DNA from: JAVBTT01 sp031556035
GTDB taxonomy: Bacteria; Bacillota; Clostridia; Oscillospirales; UBA929
DNA: 64,000 bases
Assembly: GCA_031556035.1 (NCBI GenBank)
Contig: JAVBTT010000003.1
Location: 1 to 64,000 of the forward strand
Direction of reading: 5' to 3'
The notes beneath the pieces are model-generated. The model saw only the letters and a list, made by a program, of their open reading frames with translations. It was not told the origin of the DNA and did not search any database. A program made the translations under genes and the position numbers. Positions 1 to 6,531 of this stretch are shown here, piece after piece (position 1 is the stretch's first letter; each line of letters begins with the position of its first letter).

Positions 1-1
1 G

Positions 2-214
2 AACACCAGCATATACATGCATAACCAGTATGTCCACCTGTCTTCCGATGCCTCGCTGCTGGGGGAAAGGATCGTCTGCCGGCTGAGGCATCTGTTGTAC
101 GACAGTACGGCAGTCAGGAAATCCGACTATCTCTGCCGGGCAGCCGAGGCGCAGGGAGTGCGAATCGAAAACGACGCCGGAATCGTTACGGTGACGCTTG
201 AGAAAGTGAAGTAA
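2..214 (+). CDS. C-terminal part of an unrecognised protein (cut by window edge)
   Basis: The frame is open from base 2 and ends at a TAA (212-214), so this is probably the 3' end of a longer gene whose start lies left of the window. The first internal Met is at base 17. About 70 residues are visible; the stretch GERIVCRLRHLLYDSTAVRK is basic and looks helical. I do not recognise a family with confidence. Its position beside a toxin-antitoxin pair and two recombinase genes suggests accessory or mobile-element DNA. It could also be a degraded fragment. Confidence 0.35.
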   Translation, partial: NTSIYMHNQYVHLSSDASLLGERIVCRLRHLLYDSTAVRKSDYLCRAAEAQGVRIENDAGIVTVTLEKVK

Positions 215-300
215 CCTGCCAACGGCTTAGAGACCATCAGAGCGGCTAGAGTCAATGGCGCAAAAGGTCGTACTGTCGATGAGGCCGGAAAACAACTGCC

Positions 301-342
301 AAAATAAAAAAGAGAACACGTTACAAACACCGTACTCTCTTT
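301..342 (-). terminator. Rho-independent terminator of the toxin-antitoxin operon
   Basis: Read on the minus strand, an imperfect stem (arms 331-340 and 311-320, AGAGAGTACG against CGTGTTCTCT) is followed by a run of T and TATTTT. It lies just after the stop codon of the ParE-like toxin. Confidence 0.55.
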
Positions 343-346
343 CCTT

Positions 347-649
347 TTACAATGGCAACCCCAGGGCCTTCTCGTAGTCGGATGTGCCGTTCACGATTCT
401 TGACAGTGTAATTACCTTTGCCTGTTCGTCCACCGTGTAGAAGACCAGATAGTCCATAACGACCATCTTTCTGTATTTCGGTCTAGGAGGATACTCTGGA
501 CACATAAATGGCTGAGCCACGAGCAAGGAGGTCTTCTCGTGCAGCGCATCAGCGAAACGTCCGGCCGTACCGGGATAAAACTGCTTCTTGTGCTCAAGGA
601 TATCAATGTAATCCTGTCGGGAGCGTTCCGATAATCGAATTTTATACAT
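347..649 (-). CDS. ParE/RelE-superfamily toxin of a type II toxin-antitoxin system
   Basis: This 100-aa protein has the pattern of the ParE/RelE toxin fold: an N-terminal strand (YKIRLSERSRQDYIDIL), a helical hairpin, and a C-terminal beta-sheet core with RKMVVMDYLVFYTVDEQAKVI followed by an arginine (SRIVNG). Its length is normal for the family. Toxins of this superfamily either poison gyrase or cut mRNA on the ribosome; the sequence alone does not decide which. The start overlaps the 3' end of the upstream antitoxin gene by 8 nt, the usual coupled arrangement. A terminator follows. The pair sits in an island with recombinase genes, which fits an addiction or stabilisation role (inference). 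Confidence 0.88.
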   Translation of the reverse strand: MYKIRLSERSRQDYIDILEHKKQFYPGTAGRFADALHEKTSLLVAQPFMCPEYPPRPKYRKMVVMDYLVFYTVDEQAKVITLSRIVNGTSDYEKALGLPL

Positions 650-926
650 CCTTGTATTTATCCTTCAGCTCTGCAAAGAATGAAAGAGCATCAACATATT
701 TCGTGTCCGGGTCAGCCTCCCATGTCTCAGCTTCGTCCAGCTTGCCCAGGACATATTGAATGTGCATGAAGTTTTGATATTTCTCAAAGTCCTCTGGATG
801 AATAAGGACAGCACTCAGTTCGCCGTTTTTCGTTATCTGAACAACGTCATGCTCCTTGAGCATTTCTTCCACTCTGGCATAATCGTTGCGAAGGTCTTTA
901 ACCCGTATCATTCTGGAGCTTTGCAT
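642..926 (-). CDS. Phd/YefM-family antitoxin
   Basis: This is the 94-aa partner of the ParE-like toxin. The N-terminus (MIRVKDLRNDYARVEEMLKEHD, then VVQITKNGELSAVLI) matches the Phd/YefM DNA-binding fold, where the antitoxin binds its own promoter. The acidic, Tyr-rich C-terminal part (EAETWEADPDTKYVDALSFF) would wrap the toxin. The open frame extends to an ATG at 974, but I chose the internal ATG at 926 because AGAGGTG lies seven bases upstream of it and because this start gives the typical family N-terminus. Antitoxin first, toxin second is the standard order. Autoregulation is likely. Confidence 0.88.
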   Translation of the reverse strand: MQSSRMIRVKDLRNDYARVEEMLKEHDVVQITKNGELSAVLIHPEDFEKYQNFMHIQYVLGKLDEAETWEADPDTKYVDALSFFAELKDKYKDV

Positions 927-945
927 TTTTATCACCTCTGCGTAT

Positions 946-974
946 AGGGTATCACAATTATGACACCAAGTCAA
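946..974 (-). promoter_or_regulatory. Candidate promoter of the toxin-antitoxin operon
   Basis: On the minus strand TTGACT (974-969), a 17-bp spacer and TACCCT (951-946) precede the antitoxin start. The spacer contains a rough inverted repeat (GTGTCATAATTGTGATAC) that could be the Phd operator. The -10 is weak. Confidence 0.4.
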
Positions 975-985
975 GACAAGAAAGA

Positions 986-1455
986 GGCATCGATGAGCCG
1001 GCGGATATCATCTTTGAAAAGTGCATGAGGGTGCCGGATCAGCTGTTGAGCGACTACTTTCGCCTGACGACGGATATTCCGGAGGAGGAATACGCGCCGT
1101 TGATCAGGCAGGAGATCCGGCAGGCGCACTTTACCTATGCGGCTGAGATTGTCAGGACGTATCACGGCGAAGCTTCGGTTGAACAGGCTCGAGAGCGTTA
1201 TCTTTCCATCGCCTCGGGCAAGGCCCAGAGAGCATGGCGGTCATTGAGGTTTTTGAACGAGAAATATCGATCGTTGAGATGCTCAAACGCGCCGGATTCG
1301 CCGATTCCAATTCCGAAGGAAGGCGGCTGATCGAGGGCAGGGGGGCCAAGCTCGACGGCGAGATCGTCAGCGCTGCAAATCTGGTTGTGCGGCAGGACGC
1401 CGTTCTCAGCCGAGGAAAAAACAGATTTGCCAAAGTGGTTTTCATGCACTCATAG
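986..1455 (+). pseudogene. tyrS: 3' remnant of a tyrosyl-tRNA synthetase gene, frameshifted
   Basis: Translation from base 986 gives GIDEPADIIFEKCMRVPD, then a helical region with EIVRTYHGEASVEQARERY. This matches the segment after the KMSKS loop and the helical anticodon-binding region of bacterial TyrRS. Around 1225-1240 the homology moves to another frame, which gives an S4 RNA-binding domain (ISIVEMLKRAGFADSNSEGR ... GEIVSAANLVV) ending RGKNRFAKVVF, the usual TyrRS C-terminus. The catalytic Rossmann domain with HIGH is absent. The gene is therefore truncated at the 5' end and frameshifted, and cannot charge tRNA. It lies between the toxin-antitoxin promoter and a degenerate recombinase, and is probably debris from gene transfer or a recombination junction. 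The isolated S4 segment could in principle still be translated, but no good ribosome-binding site is seen. Confidence 0.8.
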
Positions 1456-1571
1456 CTGTATCTTTCCAGCCACGAACGGCTTAGTATACATGAGCACATT
1501 TTCAGACATCTCTGACATAACTAAAATGTGGACAAATTCAGTTCCACAAATTGTTGTAGGAGATGAAACCT

Positions 1572-2693
1572 ATGGAAAGAGAAGCAACACCAGATCAAAC
1601 CATTAACGGCGCTCGAAAAGATAAAACTCCGGTATCAAGAAACATGACGCTTGAAGCCTGGTGTCATTACTGGCTTTCATCGGTCAAACATGACGTCAGC
1701 GAGTCGACGCACAAAAACTATCGGCACTATCTGACAAAGCATATTGTCCCCGCATTGGGGCAGATCAAGCTTAAACATCTGTCTGCACCGCAAATCCAAT
1801 TCTTCTTTGACAGCCTCAGGCAGTCAGAACAAATAGAAAATCAGGACAGCGCGTTGTCTGCAAAATCCATATTGAATATGCGAAATGTCCTGCATGCGTG
1901 TATAAAAAAGGCAATGGATTCCGGTATCATATCGACAAATCCTGTCGTGTCTGTGGACGTACAGCGTGTTGAGAAAAAGGATGCTCAGATGTTAACTGCA
2001 AGTGAAGTTGAGCATCTGTTGGATTACAGTGTGTTTTCCGGGAATCCCCTCGCACGCAGTGTTCTGTTAGTCATGCAAACTGGTTTGTCGGCGGATGATC
2101 TGCTCTGCCTGACCTGGAAACAGGTGGATTTTGATAGCGCTTGTCTGAGGATTCCTCTGACTTCAAATACAGCTAAATCCCATGCCGGAGATACGGGCAA
2201 ACAAGCCGGGTCATCCGTGATGAAGGTAACCGGCACAAAGTATCTGCACCTGCCAGATCCCTCGATTTGGGCACTAAGACAGATTAAAGCCTGGCAGGAT
2301 GAGACGGCGGAAGAACAAGACGAATGCTTTAATCCTGATGGGTTGGTCTTTGTGACATATGATGGCCACCCGGTGAGCGTTGAAGCGTATAAACGATTTG
2401 CCTTTGGTGTAACGGCAAATATGGGACTGCCGAGAGCCGGGCACAATGTCATCAGTCGTGTTTTCGGTATGGTTGAAATAAAGTTGCAGGCAAATCTCGA
2501 TACATTGCCCTGCTTGCCAGTGCGTAAAAAGCCCGTCGCGCCAGCCACCGCCAACGCGGAAGAAAAGAGCAGCGAGGAACGCATGCGGGAAGCCTCAAAG
2601 CTTTTCGAAAAATTGCTTCCGCAAAACGTAGCAAGATCATTTTGGGGAAGGCGGGAACACCCGACGGAAGTTCCCCCTACACAGAGGAAGTGA
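1572..2693 (+). CDS. Tyrosine-recombinase-like protein lacking catalytic residues
   Basis: The first half is integrase-like: a SAM-like core-binding domain (LEAWCHYWLSS, STHKNYRHYLTKHIVPALG, AKSILNMRNVLHACIKKAMDSG) and the start of the catalytic domain (MLTASEVEHLL ... LLVMQTGLSADDLLCLTW). In active enzymes the last motif reads TGLR.GEL; here the first catalytic arginine is Ser. I find no HxLRH box and no terminal Tyr motif. Instead, the last ~75 residues are an unrelated tail rich in charged residues (EEKSSEERMREASKLFEKLL). It resembles the intact integrase at 3142 in the N-terminal half. ATG 1572 has AGGAG nine bases upstream; ATG 1563 abuts the same AGGAG too closely. The frame is open for 373 codons, so it may be a DNA-binding decoy, a directionality factor, or simply a decaying integrase. 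Confidence 0.7.
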   Translation: MEREATPDQTINGARKDKTPVSRNMTLEAWCHYWLSSVKHDVSESTHKNYRHYLTKHIVPALGQIKLKHLSAPQIQFFFDSLRQSEQIENQDSALSAKSILNMRNVLHACIKKAMDSGIISTNPVVSVDVQRVEKKDAQMLTASEVEHLLDYSVFSGNPLARSVLLVMQTGLSADDLLCLTWKQVDFDSACLRIPLTSNTAKSHAGDTGKQAGSSVMKVTGTKYLHLPDPSIWALRQIKAWQDETAEEQDECFNPDGLVFVTYDGHPVSVEAYKRFAFGVTANMGLPRAGHNVISRVFGMVEIKLQANLDTLPCLPVRKKPVAPATANAEEKSSEERMREASKLFEKLLPQNVARSFWGRREHPTEVPPTQRK

Positions 2694-2756
2694 TTTCTTT
2701 CTGCTTGCAGGCAACGCATAAGAAAGGATATTTTGCCTACAAAAGCGCGTACGTTT

Positions 2757-2999
2757 TCATTGGATTTCCTGTTCCAATGTGCGAAAAATGTCCGTATTGA
2801 AGAAATCCGTTAATGAAATCGCCAAACCATCGCATAGCTTTTTTATTGTAACAATACCCGGGTTTTTGCTGGATCCATTTATAATGCCCTTCACTGTTGA
2901 CGGATGAACACCGGATACCATTGCGAGGGCGTGCATTGCCATATTGCGCTCCTTGCATAACTCTTGTAGCCTTGCCTTTACTGCTACTGTTGTAACCAT
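2757..2999 (-). CDS. Xre/Cro-CI-type helix-turn-helix regulator
   Basis: An 80-aa protein made almost entirely of one HTH_3-type domain: VKARLQELCKERNMAMHALA, then the recognition part SGVHPSTVKGIINGSSKNPG and TIKKLCDGLAISLTDFF. Small Xre proteins of this kind act as dimeric DNA-binding repressors. The gene is divergent from the active integrase (143 bp between starts), so it probably controls that promoter and itself, as in many integrative elements (inference). GAGGTG lies eight bases upstream of the ATG at 2999. Confidence 0.88.
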   Translation of the reverse strand: MVTTVAVKARLQELCKERNMAMHALAMVSGVHPSTVKGIINGSSKNPGIVTIKKLCDGLAISLTDFFNTDIFRTLEQEIQ

Positions 3000-3141
3000 A
3001 TAAACACCTCGTCGTTGTTATATGGTCCAACGGTAGCAGTTTTTTGCATACGAACCGGACTTTATATAGACCGAGAAAGGCTTGCATGCTATATTTGTTT
3101 TACAGTAAAAGAATCGAATACAGTGTGAACAGGGGATTATT
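3000..3141. promoter_or_regulatory. Divergent control region between Xre regulator and integrase
   Basis: An AT-rich 142-bp spacer between two divergent starts. It must hold both promoters and the likely Xre operator. AGGGG (3131-3135) before ATG 3142 is the integrase ribosome-binding site. I could not fix an operator half-site with confidence. Confidence 0.45.
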
Positions 3142-4350
3142 ATGATTGAAACGCACGAGGGGCGCAGATTCGGGACCGTTTATAAGCGCAAAGACGGCAT
3201 CTGGGAAGGCAAGTATGTGCACAACGGAAACCGCATCAGCATTTACGCCGACAGCAAAGAGATCATCGAAGCCCAGCTTTCGCAAATCAAGGCGGACATT
3301 GAGGATAGAATACACTTTGAAGCTTCGTCCATGCGCTTGTCAGACTGGCTTGGGCACTGGCTTGAGATTTATGTGAAGCCTTCTGTCAAACACCCGACAT
3401 ACCTCAACTACAGGAACAATATCAACGGGCACGTTACTCCTGCGTTGGGGAGTGTCAGTCTTAAAAAGTTGGATGGAGAACAGCTGCAGCGGTTTTTCAA
3501 CTGTAAGGCACTGACTGGACGAATTGACGGGGCAGCAGGCGGCTTATCTGTAAAGACTTTGCGAAATATCCGAAATATGCTGAACGCTTCGTTCCAGCAG
3601 GCGATTTACCGCCACTTACTGGCAACAAACCCCTTGCAGGGGGTACGCCTGCCCAGAATGGACGGCAAAAAAGTCGGCGCATTAAGCATCATTGAGATGA
3701 AAAGGCTATTCGAAGCCGCGCTTGCAGCAAACAAGCTTTACGGAGAAGCAATTATCATAACATTGTACACCGGTCTAAGGATCGGCGAGTTGCTGGGATT
3801 GCAGTGGCGAAACGTACATCTGGATGATGAGAGTCCATATATAGAGATAAAGCACTCTCTGACACGTATGGAGAAGCCTGACGCGCATGACAGGAATTAT
3901 ACGATAATCAGGCAATCCCCGGGAGACAAGACAGCGCTCATATTAGGTTCTGTAAAAACGCCGAAGTCTCAGAGAAAGATATACCTCCCGAAGCCGGCAG
4001 CGGATAGCTTTGTACGTCTTCAAAACAGGCTTAATTCCGAGAATACCGTATCTCAAAATGAAAACCCCTATGACTTTATCTTTGTAAACCGGCACGGCAA
4101 TGTAATGGATCCTAAAAGCATGGCTGCGTTTCTGGATAAGGTCGCCCAAAAGGCGAATCTGGGGCATATTCATTTTCATATGCTCAGGCATACCTTCGCC
4201 ACGCGCGCGCATGAGTCCGGCATCGAAACCGCGACGCTGGCGGATATGCTGGGTCACGCACAGCCCTCCACCACGTTGAATATGTACACAAGCAGCACGG
4301 ACGAGCGGAGGCGAAAAGCCTGTAATGTGCTCAGCAGCCTGCCATTTTAG
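3142..4350 (+). CDS. int: Site-specific tyrosine integrase (Tn916/phage type)
   Basis: A full-length 402-aa integrase with three domains. First is an N-terminal AP2-like arm-binding domain (about 8-55: FGTVYKRKDGIWEGKYVHNG). Second is a SAM-like core-binding domain (about 60-160: LSDWLGHWLEIYVKPSVKHP). Third is a catalytic domain with TGLRIGELLGLQW (Arg I), HFHMLRHTFATRAHE (His-x-x-Arg and following His), LGHAQPSTTLNMY (His/Tyr motif) and the nucleophile Tyr in TTLNMYTSST. All key residues are present. The gene runs towards the 3' end of tRNA-fMet 250 bp downstream, a typical setting for an element integrated at a tRNA gene. The stop codon lies inside a 14-bp copy of tRNA-fMet sequence (see the att entry). 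Confidence 0.96.
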   Translation: MIETHEGRRFGTVYKRKDGIWEGKYVHNGNRISIYADSKEIIEAQLSQIKADIEDRIHFEASSMRLSDWLGHWLEIYVKPSVKHPTYLNYRNNINGHVTPALGSVSLKKLDGEQLQRFFNCKALTGRIDGAAGGLSVKTLRNIRNMLNASFQQAIYRHLLATNPLQGVRLPRMDGKKVGALSIIEMKRLFEAALAANKLYGEAIIITLYTGLRIGELLGLQWRNVHLDDESPYIEIKHSLTRMEKPDAHDRNYTIIRQSPGDKTALILGSVKTPKSQRKIYLPKPAADSFVRLQNRLNSENTVSQNENPYDFIFVNRHGNVMDPKSMAAFLDKVAQKANLGHIHFHMLRHTFATRAHESGIETATLADMLGHAQPSTTLNMYTSSTDERRRKACNVLSSLPF

Positions 4351-4361
4351 CTCGTTGGGCT
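4348..4361 (+). other. 14-bp inverted copy of tRNA-fMet sequence (candidate att core)
   Basis: TAGCTCGTTGGGCT at 4348-4361 on the plus strand is identical to bases 4658-4645 of the minus-strand tRNA-fMet gene (D-arm to anticodon loop). Similarity continues loosely (CCCGAAGG against CCCAAAGG). It overlaps the integrase stop codon. Tyrosine integrases often use tRNA anticodon-loop sequence as the crossover site. However, the copy is inverted relative to the tRNA, which simple integration would not give. Confidence 0.45.
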
Positions 4362-4568
4362 AAAAGCCCGAAGGTGTACGACAGTTTGTGTCGTAGTAAC
4401 TGTCGTATGAAGGTTTGGGAAATCTCGAAATACGGTGTTTTTGCAACTATTTATAGCTATTTGAAGCCTTTCGGCATTTATTGTCAGCATTTTATTTCCT
4501 CTAAAACTGCGAATAAACGCCTTCTTAGTGGTCAAACGGTATAAAATCAAGTGAATTTTGAAATGGAA
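4351..4568. other. Non-coding stretch between integrase and tRNA-fMet
   Basis: I see no convincing gene here. Apart from the tRNA-like copy at its left end, it holds a short inverted pair, TACGACAGTTTGTGTCGTA (4377-4395), followed by a second copy of the half (CTGTCGTA). These could be integrase arm sites or an attachment-site hairpin. Confidence 0.3.
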
Positions 4569-4600
4569 AACCCCTCAAACCGTTGTGGTTCAAGGGGTTT
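4569..4600 (-). terminator. Terminator of tRNA-fMet
   Basis: On the minus strand AAACCCCTTGAACCACAACGG pairs back through GAGGGGTTTT; the arms are AAACCCCT and AGGGGTTT with a T-rich tail. It begins two bases past the tRNA CCA end. Confidence 0.7.
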
Positions 4601-4601
4601 A

Positions 4602-4678
4602 TGGTTGCGGGGGTAGGATTTGAACCTACGGCCTTTGGGTTATGAGCCCAACGAGCTACCGGACTGCTCCACCCCGCG
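4602..4678 (-). tRNA. tRNA-fMet (initiator, anticodon CAT)
   Basis: A 77-nt cloverleaf with encoded CCA. The anticodon loop CTCATAA gives CAT. The first base C faces A at position 72, an unpaired acceptor end that is the hallmark of initiator tRNA, and the anticodon stem has the GGG/CCC run (TTGGG-CCCAA). The 3' end points toward the integrase, so this gene is the probable integration target of the island to its left. Confidence 0.95.
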
Positions 4679-4691
4679 ATATTTGTTGCGC

Positions 4692-4720
4692 TTGCGTTTT
4701 TTTTAAAAGCGCTTTATAAT
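4692..4720 (+). promoter_or_regulatory. Sigma-A-type promoter of the corrinoid protein gene
   Basis: TTGCGT (4692-4697), exactly 17 bp, then TATAAT (4715-4720), 75 bp upstream of the corrinoid protein ATG. The tRNA-fMet promoter must lie in the same short spacer on the other strand. Confidence 0.6.
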
Positions 4721-4795
4721 GATAGCATATGTCCGCCGCTTTGTCAACCACCGTGTTTCAGTTTGATTCTGAGCGGCGTTTCTAGGAGGTTGCTT

Positions 4796-5431
4796 ATGAG
4801 CGCTATACTCGAACAAATTTCCCAAAACCTTCAGCGAGGCAAGAAAAAAGATGTCGAAGAACTTGTACGGACAGCCATAGAAGACGGCCTGGGGGCAGGC
4901 GAAATTCTTTCCGGCGGGCTTCTCGCCGGCATGGGAATAATCGGTGAGAAATTCAAGAACAACGAGGTCTTTCTCCCCGAGGTGCTGGTGGCGGCCCGCG
5001 CCATGAACGCCGGGACAGCGATTCTGAAGCCGCTGCTCGTGCAGAGCGGGGTCAAGCCGGCCGGCAGGGTCTGCATCGGAACCGTTCAGGGAGACATGCA
5101 CGACATCGGCAAGAACATCGTCAGGATGATGCTTGAGGGCAGGGGCTTTGAGGTCATAGACCTCGGAGTTGACGTCCCGCCGGAAAAATTCGTAGAGGCA
5201 GCCCGCGACCAGGACTGCCGTATAGTTTGCCTGTCCGCGCTGCTCACGACAACCATGGACAAAATGGGCGAGGTTGTGCAGGCTTTTAAGGCGGAAGGCA
5301 TGAGGGACAGGGTGAAAATCATGGTGGGCGGAGCCCCGGTGACGCAGAGCTTCTGCGACCTTGTGGGGGCTGACGCCTACACCGAGGACGCGGCGAGCTG
5401 CGCCGACATGGCCCTGAGGCTTGTCGGCTAA
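4796..5431 (+). CDS. Corrinoid (B12-binding) methyl-carrier protein, MtbC/MttC type
   Basis: A 211-aa cobalamin protein. Residues ~1-85 form the helical cap (B12-binding_2: LLAGMGIIGEKFKNNEVFLPE with the typical EVL.AARAM). Residues ~90-211 are the Rossmann-like B12 domain with the lower-ligand motif DMHDIGKNIV (D-x-H-x-x-G), then SALLTTTM and VGGAPVT. Such proteins accept a methyl group from a substrate-specific methyltransferase (methanol, methylamines, betaines or O-demethylation substrates) and pass it to a URO-D-type or THF methyltransferase. The specific partner is not adjacent; a URO-D/MtaA-type enzyme lies on the opposite strand at 8704-9714. ATG 4796 has TAGGAGGT seven bases upstream, better than the ATG at 4763. 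The substrate cannot be read from sequence. Confidence 0.9.
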   Translation: MSAILEQISQNLQRGKKKDVEELVRTAIEDGLGAGEILSGGLLAGMGIIGEKFKNNEVFLPEVLVAARAMNAGTAILKPLLVQSGVKPAGRVCIGTVQGDMHDIGKNIVRMMLEGRGFEVIDLGVDVPPEKFVEAARDQDCRIVCLSALLTTTMDKMGEVVQAFKAEGMRDRVKIMVGGAPVTQSFCDLVGADAYTEDAASCADMALRLVG

Positions 5432-5466
5432 AAAGCGTCGGATGCGCAGCCTGAGGGTCGTACATC

Positions 5467-5492
5467 ATTGCTGTACAAACGTGTACAGCAAT
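5467..5492. repeat. Perfect 11-bp palindrome with 4-nt loop
   Basis: ATTGCTGTACA, AACG, TGTACAGCAAT. It lies between the corrinoid protein stop and the GGDEF gene start. It has no T-run, so it is more likely an operator or mRNA hairpin than a terminator. Just after it, TGATAATCATC (5500-5510) is mirrored by GATGATTATAC (5559-5569). Confidence 0.75.
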
Positions 5493-5590
5493 ATTTAAAT
5501 GATAATCATCTTAACGCGCCATGCAGCCTTGTGTTTATCGTAGCGAGCTGGGGCGCATGATGATTATACTAAAATCGGAGGTTTTCCTGA

Positions 5591-6487
5591 ATGGGAAATG
5601 ATGAGCACTCTTTCATCGGAACGCTGCTCGCGGAAACCGGGGTCTACGCCGAACTGTTCGACGTGATGCGCGTTGTCGACGTCCAGGCGGGAAAGCTTAT
5701 CGAGATAAGGGACGGAAAGGCGACCGAGACCGGCATAGGCTGCGTGGACGCGTTCGGAACGACGGAGCGCTGCAAAAACTGCAGCTCTATCCGTGCGCTG
5801 TACTCAAACGAGCAGGTGGTAAAGCTGGAGTATGTGGCGGGCTCGGTGCTCCTGATCGTATCCGCGCCGATCACGGTCGGGCAGCGGCGCCTGGTCGCCG
5901 AGCTTGTAAAGGATATAACCTCCTCGATGACGATAGACAACCGGGACGAGCATCGCCAGGGCGAGGTGTCGGTTATAATTGACAGGCTCAATAAAATCGC
6001 CACTACCGACCAGCTTACCGGGCTTATGAACAGGCGCTATATCGACGAGAAGCTTCCGGGAATCATTCAGGGGGCTCTCGATTTAAAGCTTCCGGTCTCC
6101 ATAGCCGTCATCGACATAGACTTTTTCAAAAAGGTCAACGACGTGTACGGGCATCAGGCCGGGGATTCCGTGCTCTCGGCGCTGGCGGGAGTTCTTCAGA
6201 GCTTTATACGCAGGGATTCGGATTTTGCCGCCCGCTACGGCGGCGAGGAGTTCATGCTCTGTTTCCCCGGGACGCCGCTGGCGGTGTGCAGGGAGATATG
6301 CGAGCGCGTTCGCCTGATGGTCGAGAGGTACGCTTTTGCCAGCGGTGAAAAGCGCGTGCCTATAACAATAAGCATCGGCGTTGCGGAGAGCGGCGAGCTT
6401 GAGACCCCCACCCAGCAGGAGCTGGTTTCGCTGGCGGACAGGAGGCTCTATCAGGCAAAGTCCGGGGGCAGAAACAGGGTTGTTTAA
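5591..6487 (+). CDS. Diguanylate cyclase with Cys-rich PAS-like sensor domain
   Basis: 298 aa. The C-terminal GGDEF domain starts near 140 (ATTDQLTGLMNRRYIDEKL) and carries the active-site motif YGGEEF at 217-221. The inhibitory I-site RDSD sits five residues before it, so the enzyme should make cyclic di-GMP and be feedback-inhibited. The N-terminal ~130 residues are a PAS-like sensor with a cysteine cluster (GCVDAFGTTERCKNCSSIRA), a pattern seen in many Firmicutes GGDEF proteins and possibly binding metal or sensing redox (inference). No membrane segment is seen, so it is cytosolic. CGGAGG precedes the ATG at a good distance. It could pair functionally with the HD-GYP protein at 58975. Confidence 0.93.
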   Translation: MGNDEHSFIGTLLAETGVYAELFDVMRVVDVQAGKLIEIRDGKATETGIGCVDAFGTTERCKNCSSIRALYSNEQVVKLEYVAGSVLLIVSAPITVGQRRLVAELVKDITSSMTIDNRDEHRQGEVSVIIDRLNKIATTDQLTGLMNRRYIDEKLPGIIQGALDLKLPVSIAVIDIDFFKKVNDVYGHQAGDSVLSALAGVLQSFIRRDSDFAARYGGEEFMLCFPGTPLAVCREICERVRLMVERYAFASGEKRVPITISIGVAESGELETPTQQELVSLADRRLYQAKSGGRNRVV

Positions 6488-6531
6488 AGGTACGCTATCC
6501 AGACTATATTTTTTGGAGTGATATTTACGAT

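Noticed and set aside
1234..1455. Stand-alone S4-domain RNA-binding protein
   Set aside because: It continues the TyrRS homology of the preceding frame (helical domain then S4 then FAKV ending), so it is the 3' part of a frameshifted tyrS, not a separate gene.
4251..4266. GGTCACGCACAG, resembling the start of a GEMM (cyclic di-GMP) riboswitch
   Set aside because: It lies inside the integrase catalytic motif LGHAQPSTT and is coding; no riboswitch fold surrounds it.
4679..4795. Cobalamin riboswitch upstream of the corrinoid protein gene
   Set aside because: The leader is only ~75 nt after the promoter and contains no B12-box-like sequence.
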